A DNA stretch of 64,000 nt from Paramarasmius palmivorus. Lineage: Eukaryota; Basidiomycota; Agaricomycetes; Agaricales; Marasmiaceae. A program made the position numbers and the translations under genes. Positions within the stretch are counted from its first letter, which is position 1. Every line of letters begins with the position of its first letter. Below, one piece after another: positions 36,065-48,148 of this stretch. Location of the stretch: positions 1,116,001 to 1,180,000 of the forward strand of contig JAYKXP010000004.1 of assembly GCA_037176845.1 (NCBI GenBank), in the 5' to 3' direction. A model generated the notes under the pieces. It searched no databases, was not told where the DNA came from, and saw only the letters and a program-made list of their open reading frames with translations.

Positions 36065-37000
36065 TCAATCAAATTCAAGTAAATCATGTCCTTGTTCTTC
36101 TGAGAAAAGAAGGTTATGTATTTTAATTGAGACGAGAACCGTCCGTTCGGGAGATTTAGGTATATGACTTGAAGGGAGAAGCATGATAGCGCGCTTATGG
36201 GGATGAGGATGCGGGATAATGGGATTTCGTGAACCAGAACAACAGAACAACAGGGCTGTATCCACATTGACACCATGCATCTTACATGGAAACGGCCCTT
36301 CTCTCCTTAATCGCCGAACTTGGCGGGATGAGTTTTGTATTGGACGTATTGAATTGAATTGATAGCGTCCAAATGTCAGGATAAATCGATCACCGGGTTC
36401 CAAAGGGATGGGGATAACCTGATATCTTATGTCAGAGCTGTCAATTGTGATGAGTTCCCCAACTAACATAAAGGTCTACGGAGATCAGTGCTTGCTTGGA
36501 CCAGGGCTTGGACAGCTCACCGTATGGCCATGGTTCCCTACACGAGGGTTACATATCTCTACTCGCTGGGCGATGCAACGGGAGACTGAGTAACCGCTCT
36601 GCTGTGCTATACCATTAGTGTCTGTATGGCGGACTTACCGCAATCGAGAGGGGCTATTGAGAGCCATTGACGGTTGAAGCGAGAGTCCAAGCTTGGCGCT
36701 CTTTTGAAATAGAAATAGATGCGTTGTCATTTCCAGGGGTCCTGTTACAGTGACAGCTTAGCGATCGTGTATCAGACAACAGAACAGGGCAAATGGCACA
36801 GATAACCTCACCTTGATGTCAATCCCGACCAAATGGCCACGGGAACTTAAGGTGGCGTAAAAGCAAATATATGAAGGGTGAAGGATGTACCCATGAGGCG
36901 TGGCGCTGACTTTTGACGCTTTTGAATTCATCTCTCCAATGTCCTGGTCATCGGAATCGGAAAATCTTCGATATGTATAGTGCTAGTCGTCACTGAACAT
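36065..37000 (-). pseudogene. Coding-like but interrupted region, unknown protein
   Basis: On the minus strand several stretches look like exons with good splice signals. One reads DDQDIGEMNSKASKVSATPH and LSSRGHLVGIDIK before a GTGAGG donor (about 36960-36810). Another reads TPGNDNASISISKERQAWTL followed by VNGSQ and an in-frame TAG near 36655, then joins in phase to SGYSVSRCIAQRVEICNPRV (about 36600-36525). A last part reads LVGELITIDSSDI and runs open to 36065. The stop and phase conflicts mean I cannot give one protein. It may be a pseudogene or a real gene with a structure I could not resolve. No family is recognised. Confidence 0.25.
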
Positions 37001-37896
37001 CATTGATGTCAACATTTCATAAGATATGAGACCATAACCCCTTGGAGGCTAGGCATGAAGAACGCCGCATGAACTCCATCATAAAGCGGACGCCCGGGAG
37101 AAGGCAGGAGAAGAGGACGGACCAAGAACCTGGGGTTGCGGGTCTAAGTTGAACGCTTGAGATTCTTTCCTTGGTATGTTCGATGAGCTTCTATCATCCA
37201 TACTTTGGTGACACACGTACTATGTATGACTATAATGCAACGAGTTTGTTTTATAACGCCGTCCGGTGATTCCCTGGACGAGATGAACGTTCCACTTCGC
37301 GAGTTATATACATGCTCCCGATAAGCATGTATGTAAACTATAACTCACCTGTAATTCCCAAGTCGTCACGGACCTCACTTTCTCCGTACTTACCATCAAG
37401 AATCAAGGCCTCAGGTACGGCACCGGAAAGGTGTGGTAGAACAGCTGAGGTAAGTTTGGACAGTCATTGTCAATACCGTTGGCAACGACACTTCGATACG
37501 CCAAGCGATGCGTCAGGGGTCGGAGTAATGCATGGTTTAAAGGGCCGTGTGGCGTTTGACCAGGACCCAATATACATATGACAGCAATCAAGAGTCGAGA
37601 CCATAAATGTTACCGCGGGCGCACCTCGGATGCAGTGAGACCATAGTAAACATAAATATTACTTGAATAGATGCATGCGTAACATGGGTTTGATTGTATA
37701 CAACCTGGAAGGATGTCGCTATGAGAATGAAGCTTATTGAGTGGCAGCGGCAACTCACGTCTATAATTAATACCCAATCGAACGCTCTTGCCCCACATAC
37801 TTATATGGACCCGACTGAGGATTTAGATCGGGTCAGTGAATACTAAACTCCTCGACAGACGTACTATGCAAACCTTGCTATTTTCGTTTCAGTCCA
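37001..37896. other. Intergenic region with minor coding-like fragments
   Basis: Minus-strand fragments such as VPEALILDGKYGESEVRDDL (near 37420-37355) overlap a strong donor (GTAAGTACGG) and a matching acceptor, so that stretch may really be an intron. No complete gene can be built. Confidence 0.3.
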
Positions 37897-39326
37897 CTAC
37901 TTGACCTTGAGGGCAGCACCGCCTTCTAATCTTCTTCTCCTTGATGGCGTCTCCATCTCATCTTCGGCACGCCATCGGTTTGGCGGCATGGGTGACATGT
38001 AGCTGCCTCCGAACTGATGCGGAGCAGGGAAGTGCGGTGGAGGCATCTGAGGCTGTGTGTTCTCGGGTGACGGGCGATGTCTTGAACGGTAGAGTGAGAG
38101 CAGGGTATTGATGAAGACCGTCAAAAATGATAGGGAGGTAAGGGTGAATATCTGTGTTGCCGAGGATCCGGTTTAAGTGTTAGTTAGATGTTTGATTCGT
38201 AGTGTGGGGTATATAGACCGCATCACTCACCAGGGTTTTCCAAGTAATGGGTTCCACAAATCCATTGACGACTTCCGCGATGAGCTCTGCGCCGACGCGA
38301 GCTCGACCTACTTTGGTCGGGTCCCGGTTCATACAAGTTTCCCAAAGGCCACATTGATGGATCATAGCAGGTATCGGAGATGCACAGTTGTTGTTCTTGT
38401 ACTGGAGTGCACATGTAGCAATTTCCTGAACGATATCTGTCATGGTGTTAGCTTTGGCCAGCCGCTCATAATTAAAATCATCTTCACCCATGGAGTATTC
38501 GGAGATGCGGTGTTCCACATCGCGTTGAACGGTCATGATAAACTGAATGAGGAGATAGAAAAACACCAAAACTAGCGAGAAATTGAAGAAGAATTGAAGA
38601 TATCTATGGCAAGATGGTGAATAAGTGATTCAGAAGTGAAGGCTAGACTCACTTACCCTAATAAGACATACGGCGTGTCTGACGGAGGAGGTGCAGGAGA
38701 TGGCATATTCAGCGTGTAGTGATTGGAAGTATTATGGGGTATGATGGCACCATCATCGTCACTATCGTAGTCTTCTCCGTCACTTCCATTTTCCCTATTC
38801 CGCGCTATAGCAAGCCGACTATGCTTAGCCTTCTGCCTGGCTTGATACACTCGGCGTAAACCCCCCGTAGCAACGACTCTACTCCCATGTTCAACTTTTT
38901 CTGGACTGATATTTATGTCATCGGTGGGTTTTGGAGGACTGACTTCAGACATATCAACGTCTCGAAGTTCTGGTGCAGGTGTAGACGGCGGGAATGCCTT
39001 CGCTGAAGAGAAATTTGGGGGCGGCGTCCATGGATACGGCGAATTCTGTGGTTGGCGTGAAGGTGTGTGGAATATGAACGGAGTGTTTTGGCTGCCTCCA
39101 AAGGTCGGCGCTTCTGAGGGTGTATTTGGATTCAATGCGTCATGAGATCCTTGAGAAGAGATTCATATACGTGAATATCTGAAACTTGTAGGACCCACTG
39201 AGACGTACTTTTCTTTGGGGTACTGTGCTCGTCATCGCCAGAGGTAGCCCAGACTGGCTTCGTGTGAGGTCGTGAAGTATACGTGAAGTCCATTGGCGCC
39301 TCTGATGAGCGCATCCTTGAGTTCAT
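37897..39326 (-). CDS. Brl1/Brr6-like nuclear envelope protein
   Basis: Integral protein of the inner nuclear membrane needed for nuclear pore assembly and membrane lipid balance in yeasts. It starts MNSRMRSSEAPMDFTY at 39326; the open frame upstream starts only with GTG. The first half is disordered and rich in Pro, Ser and Asp. Then comes the domain shared by Brl1 and Brr6. It has membrane helix 1 (FFFNFSLVLVFFYLLIQFIM), a lumenal loop with four cysteines in the pairs CALQYKNNNC and CGLWETC, and the segment RVGAELIAEVVNGFVEPI. Membrane helix 2 (IFTLTSLSFLTVFINTLLSL) follows. The paired cysteines are the hallmark of this family. The tail is basic (ETPSRRRRLEGG) and ends with a TAG-equivalent stop at 37897-37899. 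Introns lie near 39142-39210, 38593-38655 and 38155-38232. Confidence 0.92.
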
Positions 39327-39493
39327 AGTGTCAGCGACGAGCTGGGACACGAAGGTGGTGGCTGGGGATGATGGCGGTAACTTTGAGGGAGAAAAAAATC
39401 GTGGCCGTCACTGTTTGTTGACGCGTCAAGTCACGCGCCCGTGCCGCCTATACCAACCCGGAGTCGTCGAAACTTTTCTTTCTTCCACTTCCA

Positions 39494-40610
39494 ATGTTTC
39501 GCTCTGCTTCTTCTTTGCTCAAGAGACATGTAAATTGCTCTTCAGTTCGTAGATTTCACCCCCTTGCTGGCCTTGGAGACTTTGCTGCGCCGCAGAGTAG
39601 TGGCCTTGTTCCGATAGTCATCGAGCAAACGGTGAGCAACATTCCCTAGGACTTGTACCACATCCTTACATATTATTTGCAAGGGAAGAGGAGAACGTTC
39701 ATATGATATCTTCTCAAGACTCCTGAGAGAGCGAGTAATTATGCTTTACGGCCCAGTACGTTTGTAATTTCTTCCTTCCAGACCATGAGTACTTACTGTT
39801 TGGGTGTAGATTAGAGACCCCGATTCTACTCTCATAGTCGCTCAAATGTTGTTTCTTGAGGCAGAAGACACTACGAAGCCGATACACCTGTACATTAATT
39901 CTCCTGGAGGAAGTGTGACGGCTGGCCTAGCGATTTATGACACAGTAAGTGAACTCGATCTTATACATTCCTTCTCGTATTAATGACCACAGATGCAGGT
40001 TGGCAACTGAAAGTTCCCAGAATTGCACATAGACTGACCTAGACCCTTGGAACTTTTAGTATGTTTCATCACCCATACATACTTACTGCATCGGGCAAGC
40101 CGCAAGCATGGGGTCCCTCTTACTGTCAGCTGGGGCTAAAGGCAGGAGGCACGTTTTGCCCAATGCTAGCATCATGATACATCGTACGTTGCTAGCCCCT
40201 TCCCGGCCAAAGGAACCATGCTGACACTCGCTGGTTCATCAGAACCCTCAGGTGGTGCATCAGGACAAGCTACGGATATCGCCATTCATGCGAAAGAAAT
40301 CCTACGTATTCGAAAGCTCCTCACCGGTATATATCAAAAACACTGTGGGAACCCCGGAGAAAGCGTTGCTGACGGTCTTGACCGCTTTGGTGAGTATCAT
40401 CTGAGATTCCTGTCATGTTCAGTATGATGACGAATGGCCTATAGAGAAAGCGCTCGAGCGTGATTATTTCATGACAGGTCTGTAGTAGATCCCATCTATG
40501 TTCCTGTTCGTCGCGTGTTCTGATTTATCTGTCCAGCCCAAGAAGCGGTTGATTTTGGGATCGTTGATGCTATCCTAGAGAAGAGTCCTAAATCTGGCAA
40601 TGGGGCCTAG
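39494..40610 (+). CDS. CLPP: Mitochondrial ATP-dependent Clp protease proteolytic subunit
   Basis: Serine peptidase subunit that assembles into a barrel with the ClpX unfoldase in the mitochondrial matrix. ATG at 39494 opens a basic, Ser-rich presequence ([20 protein letters not shown]) fit for mitochondrial import. The mature part has [40 protein letters not shown], the nucleophile Ser in [14 protein letters not shown], the His in SIMIHQPSGG and the catalytic Asp in [20 protein letters not shown], so the triad is complete. About 240 residues, normal for the family. Seven or so short introns, with the stop TAG at 40608-40610. ClpP is patchy among fungi but common in filamentous species, in agreement with the rest of the window. 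Confidence 0.95.
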
Positions 40611-42010
40611 AGATGTACATCCCTTCACAGCAACTCCGCTCGCACTTTTTCTATTATAGCGACTCTCACACACTCACACTGGTTCGAATGTTCATCATCT
40701 GAGTCTATTCACTCTCACTACACATTCTCGGATCTGCCGCTCTTGATCAATCCCTAGAATCAGCCACTAACAGCTCAGAGCGAGACGGGCCCTGAAGCTT
40801 GATGGATCTCACCTACATACCCAGAACGAGGCTCATTCTTCTCTTTCTGCCAACATCAAACCAAGAGTTCGTTACCCTGATCGTTAATCATCAATGCTCG
40901 AGCGCTCAGCTCTGGTTTTCGGCAAGGAGCGGAGTTCAGTTCAAGATGTTGCATCAGGGCCGCATACAGAAAGCTACACAGATATCGATGAATGGCCATT
41001 ATCGTTAGATGCCGAGTCTGTAGACGGCTATGCACAACGCGTTTTCATCACACAGGATTAGTGCGTAGACTAGTACTATACTAGTCTGCTCCAGCGTGCT
41101 TTGAACCTTGTACGGGTATTCTGCATCGTCTCACTGCCTCCGACGAAGAGACGAGCATTAGATCCAGATTCCTATGCATGTCCGCAGTCTGTTACCTTGT
41201 TCGTAGACTGTAGGGGGCGTTCGATCAATCAGTGGGTTCACTTAAGCATCAATCAAACTTTACTCCCCGCCTATGCCCTTGCGCCACATTCCTGTAGTTC
41301 TAGTCACGGATGACACATAATCCGACACTTGCTTTCTGGCAACACAAGCTGTCGAAGGACGCGAGCCTCAGCTCTCCCGGACCCGCCAGCTCGCAAGCTA
41401 ACTCTTTACCTTTATAGTGCGTCTGACACTCTTCTCTCTTGACTCACCAAGTGACATTCCAGAACTTACAGGTAGAGAGTTTAGGTTACAAGAAGCATAA
41501 TACCGTCAGCCACTCTGACTCCACGTTCTCCATTTGAACACTGAAATTTACTTCAGATGACTTTGTGGTAGCTAAATCGGTATACTTTACCTGGTGGTCT
41601 ACACGCCTTCCATTTGGCCGAGTATCACGCATCGGGAGAATTCCGTGTCACTAGCGGCATAGGTACCAGAAGAACGAGTCAAGAACAGCATGTATGTAGT
41701 TCTCGTGGCTAGCCTTGTAGCATCAAGATCAATTCATTCGTTCTTTCTAACGGCAATGGGAGGCATCAGAGTAATCTAGAGTCCTTAGCACCTTAGGTTA
41801 TCATTCCATACTTGTCGGTAATTGCCTGATGCGCATACATGCAGGAGTAAGATGAGATGGGGCAGTCTGAGTAAGTCTTGACGTTGATTCATTTTTGATG
41901 GCCCGTGCACACATTGCAGTCGAGTTCGCGGTCACGCCGCTTTCCAATCGACTCTCTTTTCATCACGTAGCTCAGAAAAATACTTGAGAAGCAATCAACC
42001 TCTCGACGAT
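40611..42010. other. Intergenic region with a short palindrome
   Basis: About 1.4 kb without a supported gene. Short + strand frames at 40799-41008 and 41101-41313 have no domain. A near-perfect 21-base palindrome at 41067-41087 is listed separately. Confidence 0.45.
41067..41087. repeat. Imperfect 21-base palindrome
   Basis: The arms agactagta and tactagtct are perfect reverse complements around the centre cta. It lies in the gap between the ClpP and coiled-coil genes. Confidence 0.5.
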
Positions 42011-42666
42011 ATGCCCCCTCGTAATGCTCGTTCTCAGCCCAAGATCAAAGATGAGGATCTCGATTTCGATATCCTAGCGTCTCAACCCGGAGGTAGTCAA
42101 GGAAGTCAAGGCGATGGAAGCGACGATAATGCGTGCGTTTAGACCCTGATGATTTCTCTATCTCATCGCAAGAGATCTGCTTCCACGACAGCCTTCAGCT
42201 AGCATTCGCAGAACAGCTACTCGCCACCAAAGCACAGAAGAAGAAAGAGACCCAGCAAAAGTTCGTCTCGAACGTGAGGAGGGGCATTAGGACGCAACTA
42301 ACGACTCCGATTCAAACTCTGAGCGACACAAAGCAGTCGATGTGAGCACTCCTTGGACCCTGAGGTTGATGTTCAGGTACCATCCATATCCACAGAGAGG
42401 AGCTGCTGCAAGCCTTCATCGTCAATCATGCTACCGAAGAAGACAACATTCGCCGCATATGGGAGGAAATCTTAGATGAGGAACGGAGGCTACAGGTAAG
42501 AATGGCTATGCCTCTGTGGAGGCCAATTTTTTTTATAAACCTCCCGGTACACACATAGCAACTGCTGTCAACTTCCATCAAGACGAACACCGCAGTCGGC
42601 GAGGAATGTGGCCGAAATCAAGTACGTGGTATGGGATGTGTCAAGACAGTTACACTAGGTATGTAG
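42011..42666 (+). CDS. Unknown small coiled-coil protein
   Basis: Not recognised. It starts MPPRNARSQPKIKDEDLDFD, with a Gly/Ser/Gln-rich patch. A splice brings in DPDDFSISSQEICFHDSLQL, followed by a basic helix (QLLATKAQKKKETQQKF). A second splice leads to IEELLQAFIVNHATEEDNIR and WEEILDEERRLQ, and a third to QLLSTSIKTNTAVGEECGRN. The Lys/Glu/Leu-rich middle should form a coiled coil. Total length is about 170 residues. The first intron is uncertain: 42093-42142 keeps the frame, but other donors exist. The stop chosen is TAG at 42664-42666; a further short intron could change the last few residues. The protein looks nuclear or cytoskeletal from composition only. Confidence 0.55.
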
Positions 42667-43135
42667 TGGTCCATTTGGTCCATTTGGTCGTGTCCGCACT
42701 CTTGTACCGGCTCCTGTGGCTCTATGCCCCTTCGTTCCCTGACCTTCTTTTCTATACCTTGGAGCTGATTCATCGTCAGAATACGAACGTGTCGTTGATT
42801 GGATTGACCCAGCCAGAGCGATTGGAACGGATTAGGGCTTTTAACATGTCTTGCGCGCCTTCAATATCCTGCCTCGTCACTGGCCATGGTCCTGCTTATT
42901 CGGGTTTCCTTGCTACCATTCACTTGTGCTCTGCTGCAATAAAGTCTCGGTCCTCAGAATGGACATTGTCGATGTTTATGTATTTGTATTATCGATTTTT
43001 GTTATCGAACATCTGGCCGAAAACTCACTGCCGAAGATAGCTGAGAAATGGGTATCGTGCTCGAACATACATGCTTGAATCGATACTTATCAGTATTTTC
43101 TGCGTCGAAACATCTACAGGTACAAAAGCTTGCGA
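42667..43135. other. Convergent intergenic region
   Basis: Spacer between two convergent genes, holding their 3' sides. A short direct repeat ccatttggt occurs near 42671-42689. Nothing else recognised. Confidence 0.5.
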
Positions 43136-44207
43136 TTATTGTGTTTGTGAGCCATATCCTCTGATTCCCTCTGCGAATGACCAGACCGTGTCTGCACTCT
43201 TTGATTCAGAGATCGAGACACCTTCGGCAGTGACCTTTGCAATTTGGTACTATAAAGAGATGTCAGACCTATAATCATCAGCGTACTGGGGGCATACCTT
43301 GTTCAAACTCCTCGCGTCGCGATAGTACAGCACCTTCAGACTGTCTTCCAAAATCTTGACTGCTTGGTCCTCGGTAAGGACGTCTTCATTCCCTTCGACA
43401 GCTTTGCGGAGAAGTGGCTGAGCAATATATGCACCATAGCCAGTAGCCAGGGTGGAAGCGGAATATGTCGTGCCCAAAAGATCGACATAGGCTAGGAATC
43501 TATATAAAGCGATAGTGTGATTGAGTAACAGAGGAGCCCAGTACCTAGTCCAGGCACATACCTTCGTCCATCTTTGAATCCGCCCACCAGGATTGAGTTC
43601 CACAAGGGGTTCATTTGTGATCGACGAGAATACATGACCTGGGCAAGGTATTCATGTATTTCTGGTGGACCGAGGGAGTGGCCGTCTTGCTCAACAAACT
43701 CTTCGATAACAAGGTCGTTGAGTAACGACTGAATATATTGGAAATCCGACATGTCTCCTCCAGCACCGATAACGGTGTTAGTTCCGACAGGCTGAAGACG
43801 CTGGATATCTTTGAAGCGCGCGAGAGAGCCATATGAAGCTGATGTATTTGGTATAATGAGAACGGTGGCCTGAGAGAGGGTAATGGACGACGCACCGAGG
43901 TTGTCTGCAGCCATCATGATTCCATCCTTGTACTTGATTGCTAAAACGCTGGTACCCGTCACTATCGGTTGCCTGTAGAGCTATTTGTCAGATGTTTCAA
44001 CCCATCGTACACCTACACTCACTGTGTGTGTTGAACACCTTCTGAGAAGACATCCTTAGATCCATTGTAGGGTCTCTGTGCAATGGGATAAGTGCCATAG
44101 GCATCGAAAGCATCGTTTCTCTGCCAAAAGACATTTCAAATCCTTGAATACTTTTAGAGTCGATTGAAACATACGGGTCTGCCCCAGTTTGTTGGGAAGT
44201 GGTCCAT
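43136..44207 (-). CDS. PRE4: 20S proteasome subunit beta type-7 (Pre4)
   Basis: Non-catalytic beta-ring subunit of the 20S proteasome core. Start ATG 44207-44205, opening MDHFPTNWGRPRNDAFDAYG. A short propeptide-like leader runs to HTQQPIVTGTSVLAIKYKDG, the typical beta-7/Pre4 junction. Then come IMMAADNLGASSITL, the conserved FKDIQRLQPVGTNTVIGAGG, YSRRSQMNPLWNSILVGGFK, YLAYVDLLGTTYSASTLATG and the C-terminal VTAEGVSISESKSADTVWSF. The stop is TAA at 43136-43138. The threonine expected in catalytic beta subunits is followed by QQP rather than TT, as in beta-7. About 265 residues in six exons, close to the family norm. Assignment is firm. Confidence 0.95.
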
Positions 44208-44465
44208 GGTGGAGGTGAAAGTCGGCTATAAGTCTCCCTAGGACGCGCAAGCAGACGCGTAACTAAGCTTACTTCAGCGGCACGTGCATTTTGTCAACGC
44301 TTTAGTCCCAGCCAGCAAAACCTATATTTCAACGAAAATGCATGTAGATAGACCGATAGATATGGTAGATACTCCTACATCCCTCCACATTCCAGCCGTC
44401 CGATTAAATAGATGAGTGTAAGTATGTTGTCAAGTCCATGAACGTCAGCAAGTCCGAGTGTATTT

Positions 44466-47400
44466 CTAGTATGGCGGTCGAGAGCCGTTGTACATTCTTT
44501 CATCCACCCAATTACTTCGGGGGTTAGGCGGCTGGGCGTCAGGACGAGGTCTTGTATCATAGCGAACTGCAGGGGGCGGTTGCATGGAAGGATACGGGCC
44601 CAAGTCACGCAGCCCTGCAATTCTATCATGACTTCCCAGCCTTTGATGGCGCATGCCCGCAAACGTAGTTTCTGGAGGGGTATAACGTTTACGCGAAGAA
44701 CAACATCGGACGAGAGCTGTTGAAAGCACTGTGAGTGATAGTGGTTTACATACCCAAAGAAGCATCTTACCACGGATGACAGCGAAGAGGAAGATCAGGA
44801 CAATGATTCCAGCAACAACGGTGACAGGGATAGCAATTTGCAGATTCTGAGTATACCATGCCTTTGCAGTGTCGAGCAAGTTCCCAGACTGGCATCTACC
44901 GGATACACATGTTCCACCGTATCCTGTATTGCGAAGATATTTAGAAGATCCTCAACAAGAAAAGCCCAATCACGTACCACAAGGAGAGCCGTCAATGAGT
45001 AGGGATGAAAGCAGAACACAGGAATTAGCCTTGGTGGGATCCTGACAAGAAATCTGGCATGTATTGTCACCACGATTGGGACAGGCTGCCTTGAGCCCCA
45101 TAGATGCTCCAACGGATGCGCATTGGGCTATTGTCGTCAATCAATCATCTCTGAACACTGAGTTGAAACAAACTAACCAGCAACTGAGGTACAAGTTCCA
45201 CTTGCACAAGCTAAGCCATCATTTCCACAAGATTGACCTGTTCGGAGGGCAGTTAGAAAAAATGTCCAATGATAGAAAACGATACACAAACCATTTGGCT
45301 TCGTAACATCCTTCGGGCACTGAGCTGTGTTACCCGTACACATCTCTGCTGTATCGCAACGATCATCTTTTGAGGGCCTACACACCTGCGTACTTGGTGC
45401 AAAGGAGCATTGCTGGGTACAGCAAGGGCTACTCAATGGATCACAAACGGCCCCATTTTTGAATTTGCATGTTGTTGAATCACAGCAGGTTGAGTTGACG
45501 CCATTGCCAGGATCACAGTCTTCGCCATCTTCGACAATGCCATTGCCGCACATCTTCAGGGAGATAACTTGACGTGTGGTATCGTTCGGGTCAACGAGAC
45601 AAGTGGTGTCTGTTTTGCTGCCCTGAACACCCTTCATCAGAGAACCTGAAAGGAAAAAAATGGTTGGGTGGTCTATCAAGCTTTGGAGGACAGACACGAC
45701 ATACAGATATTTCCAAGACTGCACGCTGAAAAATCATGTTCGCCGGGTTGAGCCACGGGACTCATGATGAATCTGGCATTGGCATTACAGCTCGAGGCAC
45801 TAAGTGGACAGCAGCTGGTAGTCGAATTACAGCCGTCAGCACAGTCGTGGATCGCACCAAAATTATGACCGATTTCGTGCGCAATGACTTGCCATTCGGT
45901 CAAACCCGCAGTGGAAACCCCGGTTCCTGATACAACTGATCCAGGTCGACCAGAGGAAGTCTTTTGGCAAAGTGTGGCTAGCCAAGCTATCCCTACCTCT
46001 GTTCCAGTAGGGCAGCCGCTCATGAGATGCCAAAGGCCTATGTCGTCGTCGCCTTTGTCACCACGCCATTGAGAGAAAAGAGACAGACGTTGATCTAGTG
46101 TGACACTAGAACAGTCAACATTCCAGGGCTTGCTCGGATCAGTCGTGGTAGGGCATCTGAAAGAGGATATGGGATTAGGCATGGGTCAATCAATTTTGCC
46201 AGAAAGTACCTACGTCGCACTCTGGACTTGTAATTCTACGATGCCAAGACTGACATTAAACGTATTCTAAGACAAACTATGAGTATGCTTGACCATCGGA
46301 ATAGATTCATCGAGCACATACCTTGTATAATGAACTAGCTGCATTCCAATCGGTGAGAATCTTTTGCGTGGCATTCTCCGGAGAACCATACTGGGATACG
46401 TATTTGCAGTCCGCAGCGACACCCATGTATAGCTACACCATCACGAGTTAGCATATCTCTAGCTAGGCCGCAAACCCTCCACTGACCACTTTCTGTGTGG
46501 TGGGACATCCATCCTTTTGACCGATATTGTTGATGAAACTGAACAAGCGTGAGTCACGTCCCGATGCACAAGATAAACACATACTTGGTAGACATCCCAT
46601 TGCCAGCCGCATCATCACGCCTTGCCAAAGAAAAGTTTCCCAGCGCTCCGAAGTTAAACGACGTCTCATCTAGGCCGAACCATCCACCCGGCTGGGGCTG
46701 TCGCTGTAGTACCGGATTCAACTCGGGATTGACATTCCATTCCAAGTTATCGTGCCCACAGCTTTGCGCTTTAACTACTGGTGCTCCTGGCATCTTCTCA
46801 TAAAGCTCTTCCTCGCTCATGACATCCGAGTCACGCCAGATGACCAGCTCATCATCGACTCCAAGTGATTGAACAAGCTCAGGGTCCAAGCTTTGCTTGG
46901 TTCGAAGGTAGTTGTCCCTTGTCATGACATGATAAATCACCCCATCTGCTTGGAAAGCGCCTTCGAAGATGGGCGATTTTCCGACTTCCATGTCTCCCTG
47001 GTGCCACACGATGATCCGAGCCCAGCCAAGCTCTTTTCCGGGCTCGTAATTAGGCCGAGGGATGACACCTGCAGCATCTTCACGCAAGCGTTCGGCGGTA
47101 TATGATTCATGGATGACTTCGCCCCAGTAGGCTTTCACTGATTCTCGTAGAAGGGGTTGAGTGTGAGTACCGGATGGACCATGGTACGTGATTCGTGCAG
47201 CGGGATGGATGAGGTGATCATTGGGACGTAGATGAAGATGGAATGTGTCGTCAAAAGCAGATAAGATGAGCCTGAATGTGTCACTGTAGCGAAGTGTGCT
47301 TGACTTGGGTGAGACGTGACGTGCTTCGAGAGACGAATAGGACGTGACAGGCTTCCGGGGAAGAATCTCGATGGAAAGCGTAGAAGGATGTGCCAATCTT

Positions 47401-47559
47401 TTCAGAGGTCGACTGGCTTGACTATGACCTGCAACAATTTCCGGGGGTTTAGGGTCATCTAGAGGATTGAATCAAGAACGACAGGTTACCTGCTGCAAAC
47501 TCCAAACTCCATAGAAGCACGACGGCCAGCGCACAGTACAATGATTTGAGGGCAAGCAT
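44466..47559 (-). CDS. ADAM-type metalloprotease-disintegrin
   Basis: Single-pass membrane zinc protease. It starts MLALKSLYCALAVVLLWSLE at 47559, a clear signal peptide, spliced in phase to HSQASRPLKRL and a prodomain. The reprolysin-type catalytic domain holds LYMGVAADCKYVSQYGSPEN, CDVDCS-like cysteine pairs and the zinc motif HEIGHNFGAIHDC, with all three His and the Asp present, followed by the Met-turn FIMSP. Next comes a disintegrin domain (MCGNGIVEDGEDCDPGNG, CCDSTTCKFKNGAVC, then a Cys-rich part with CGNDGLACASGTC). A membrane helix (IAIPVTVVAGIIVLIFLFAV) and a short Pro/Arg-rich cytoplasmic tail ending NGSRPPY follow, with the stop at 44466-44468. The domain order matches fungal ADAM proteins such as those of Aspergillus. 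Substrates are unknown. About nine introns. Confidence 0.93.
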
Positions 47560-47585
47560 AAGAAAAGAAAAGAAAGAAAGACCGC

Positions 47586-47949
47586 CTGTGAGAATAAGAG
47601 TTTGGGTGAGACTGCAAGTAGCTCAATAAGGTTCGTTGATCTTACCTGCGGCGACTGTAGCGTCAGTAGGGAAATGGAAATAGCAAAAGAAGGTCCCAGT
47701 AAAGAGAGACGACACAAAACCGTCCCAAAGGTCGGTTTCCAAGTTCACCGCCAGCTGTTGATTCCATACTTTCGTCGTCGAGCTTAGTAAGGCGATCCAT
47801 ATTATGGGGTCAATACTCGGCAGTGTGGTTCTGATGGCACTAAGTACCGCCGAATGATCTGCAGGAACTGCCGCTAGACCATTGCCATACATCCTTGCTT
47901 TAGGACGTCTAGGATCGTGTGCTCGGACATGTTTCAACTTTTTAACCAA
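47586..47949 (-). other. Open frame and intron directly upstream of the ADAM gene
   Basis: A minus-strand frame runs open from 47949 (TTG) through an ATG near 47892 (MYGNGLAAVPADHSAVLSAI) to a perfect donor GTAAGATC at 47645. Its 60-base intron ends CTCACAG at 47586. The frame joins in phase with the ADAM signal peptide start at 47559. It may be a 5'-untranslated intron with a chance open leader, or an N-terminal extension. A signal peptide at the downstream ATG favours the first reading. Confidence 0.35.
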
Positions 47950-48148
47950 GTTTCATTCGTGGGATCCACTTTATAGAGGAACGTGTACAGATCAATAAAG
48001 CAAGCAGAGGCATCATCAAATATCGAACGGGTATCAGAAACTAGGAATATGGCCATCTAGGTCAGTATAATACAATCTAACAGCTAAAAGAACACGGAGC
48101 AGCGGTCAAAGCAGGGAGTGTAGGTACAATCTCGAGGAAGCGAGACGC

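Noticed and set aside
37320..37440. Coding-like VPEALILDGKYGESEVRDDL fragment on the minus strand
   Set aside because: The same bases carry a textbook donor and acceptor, so the stretch is more likely an intron than an exon, and no upstream exon joins in phase.
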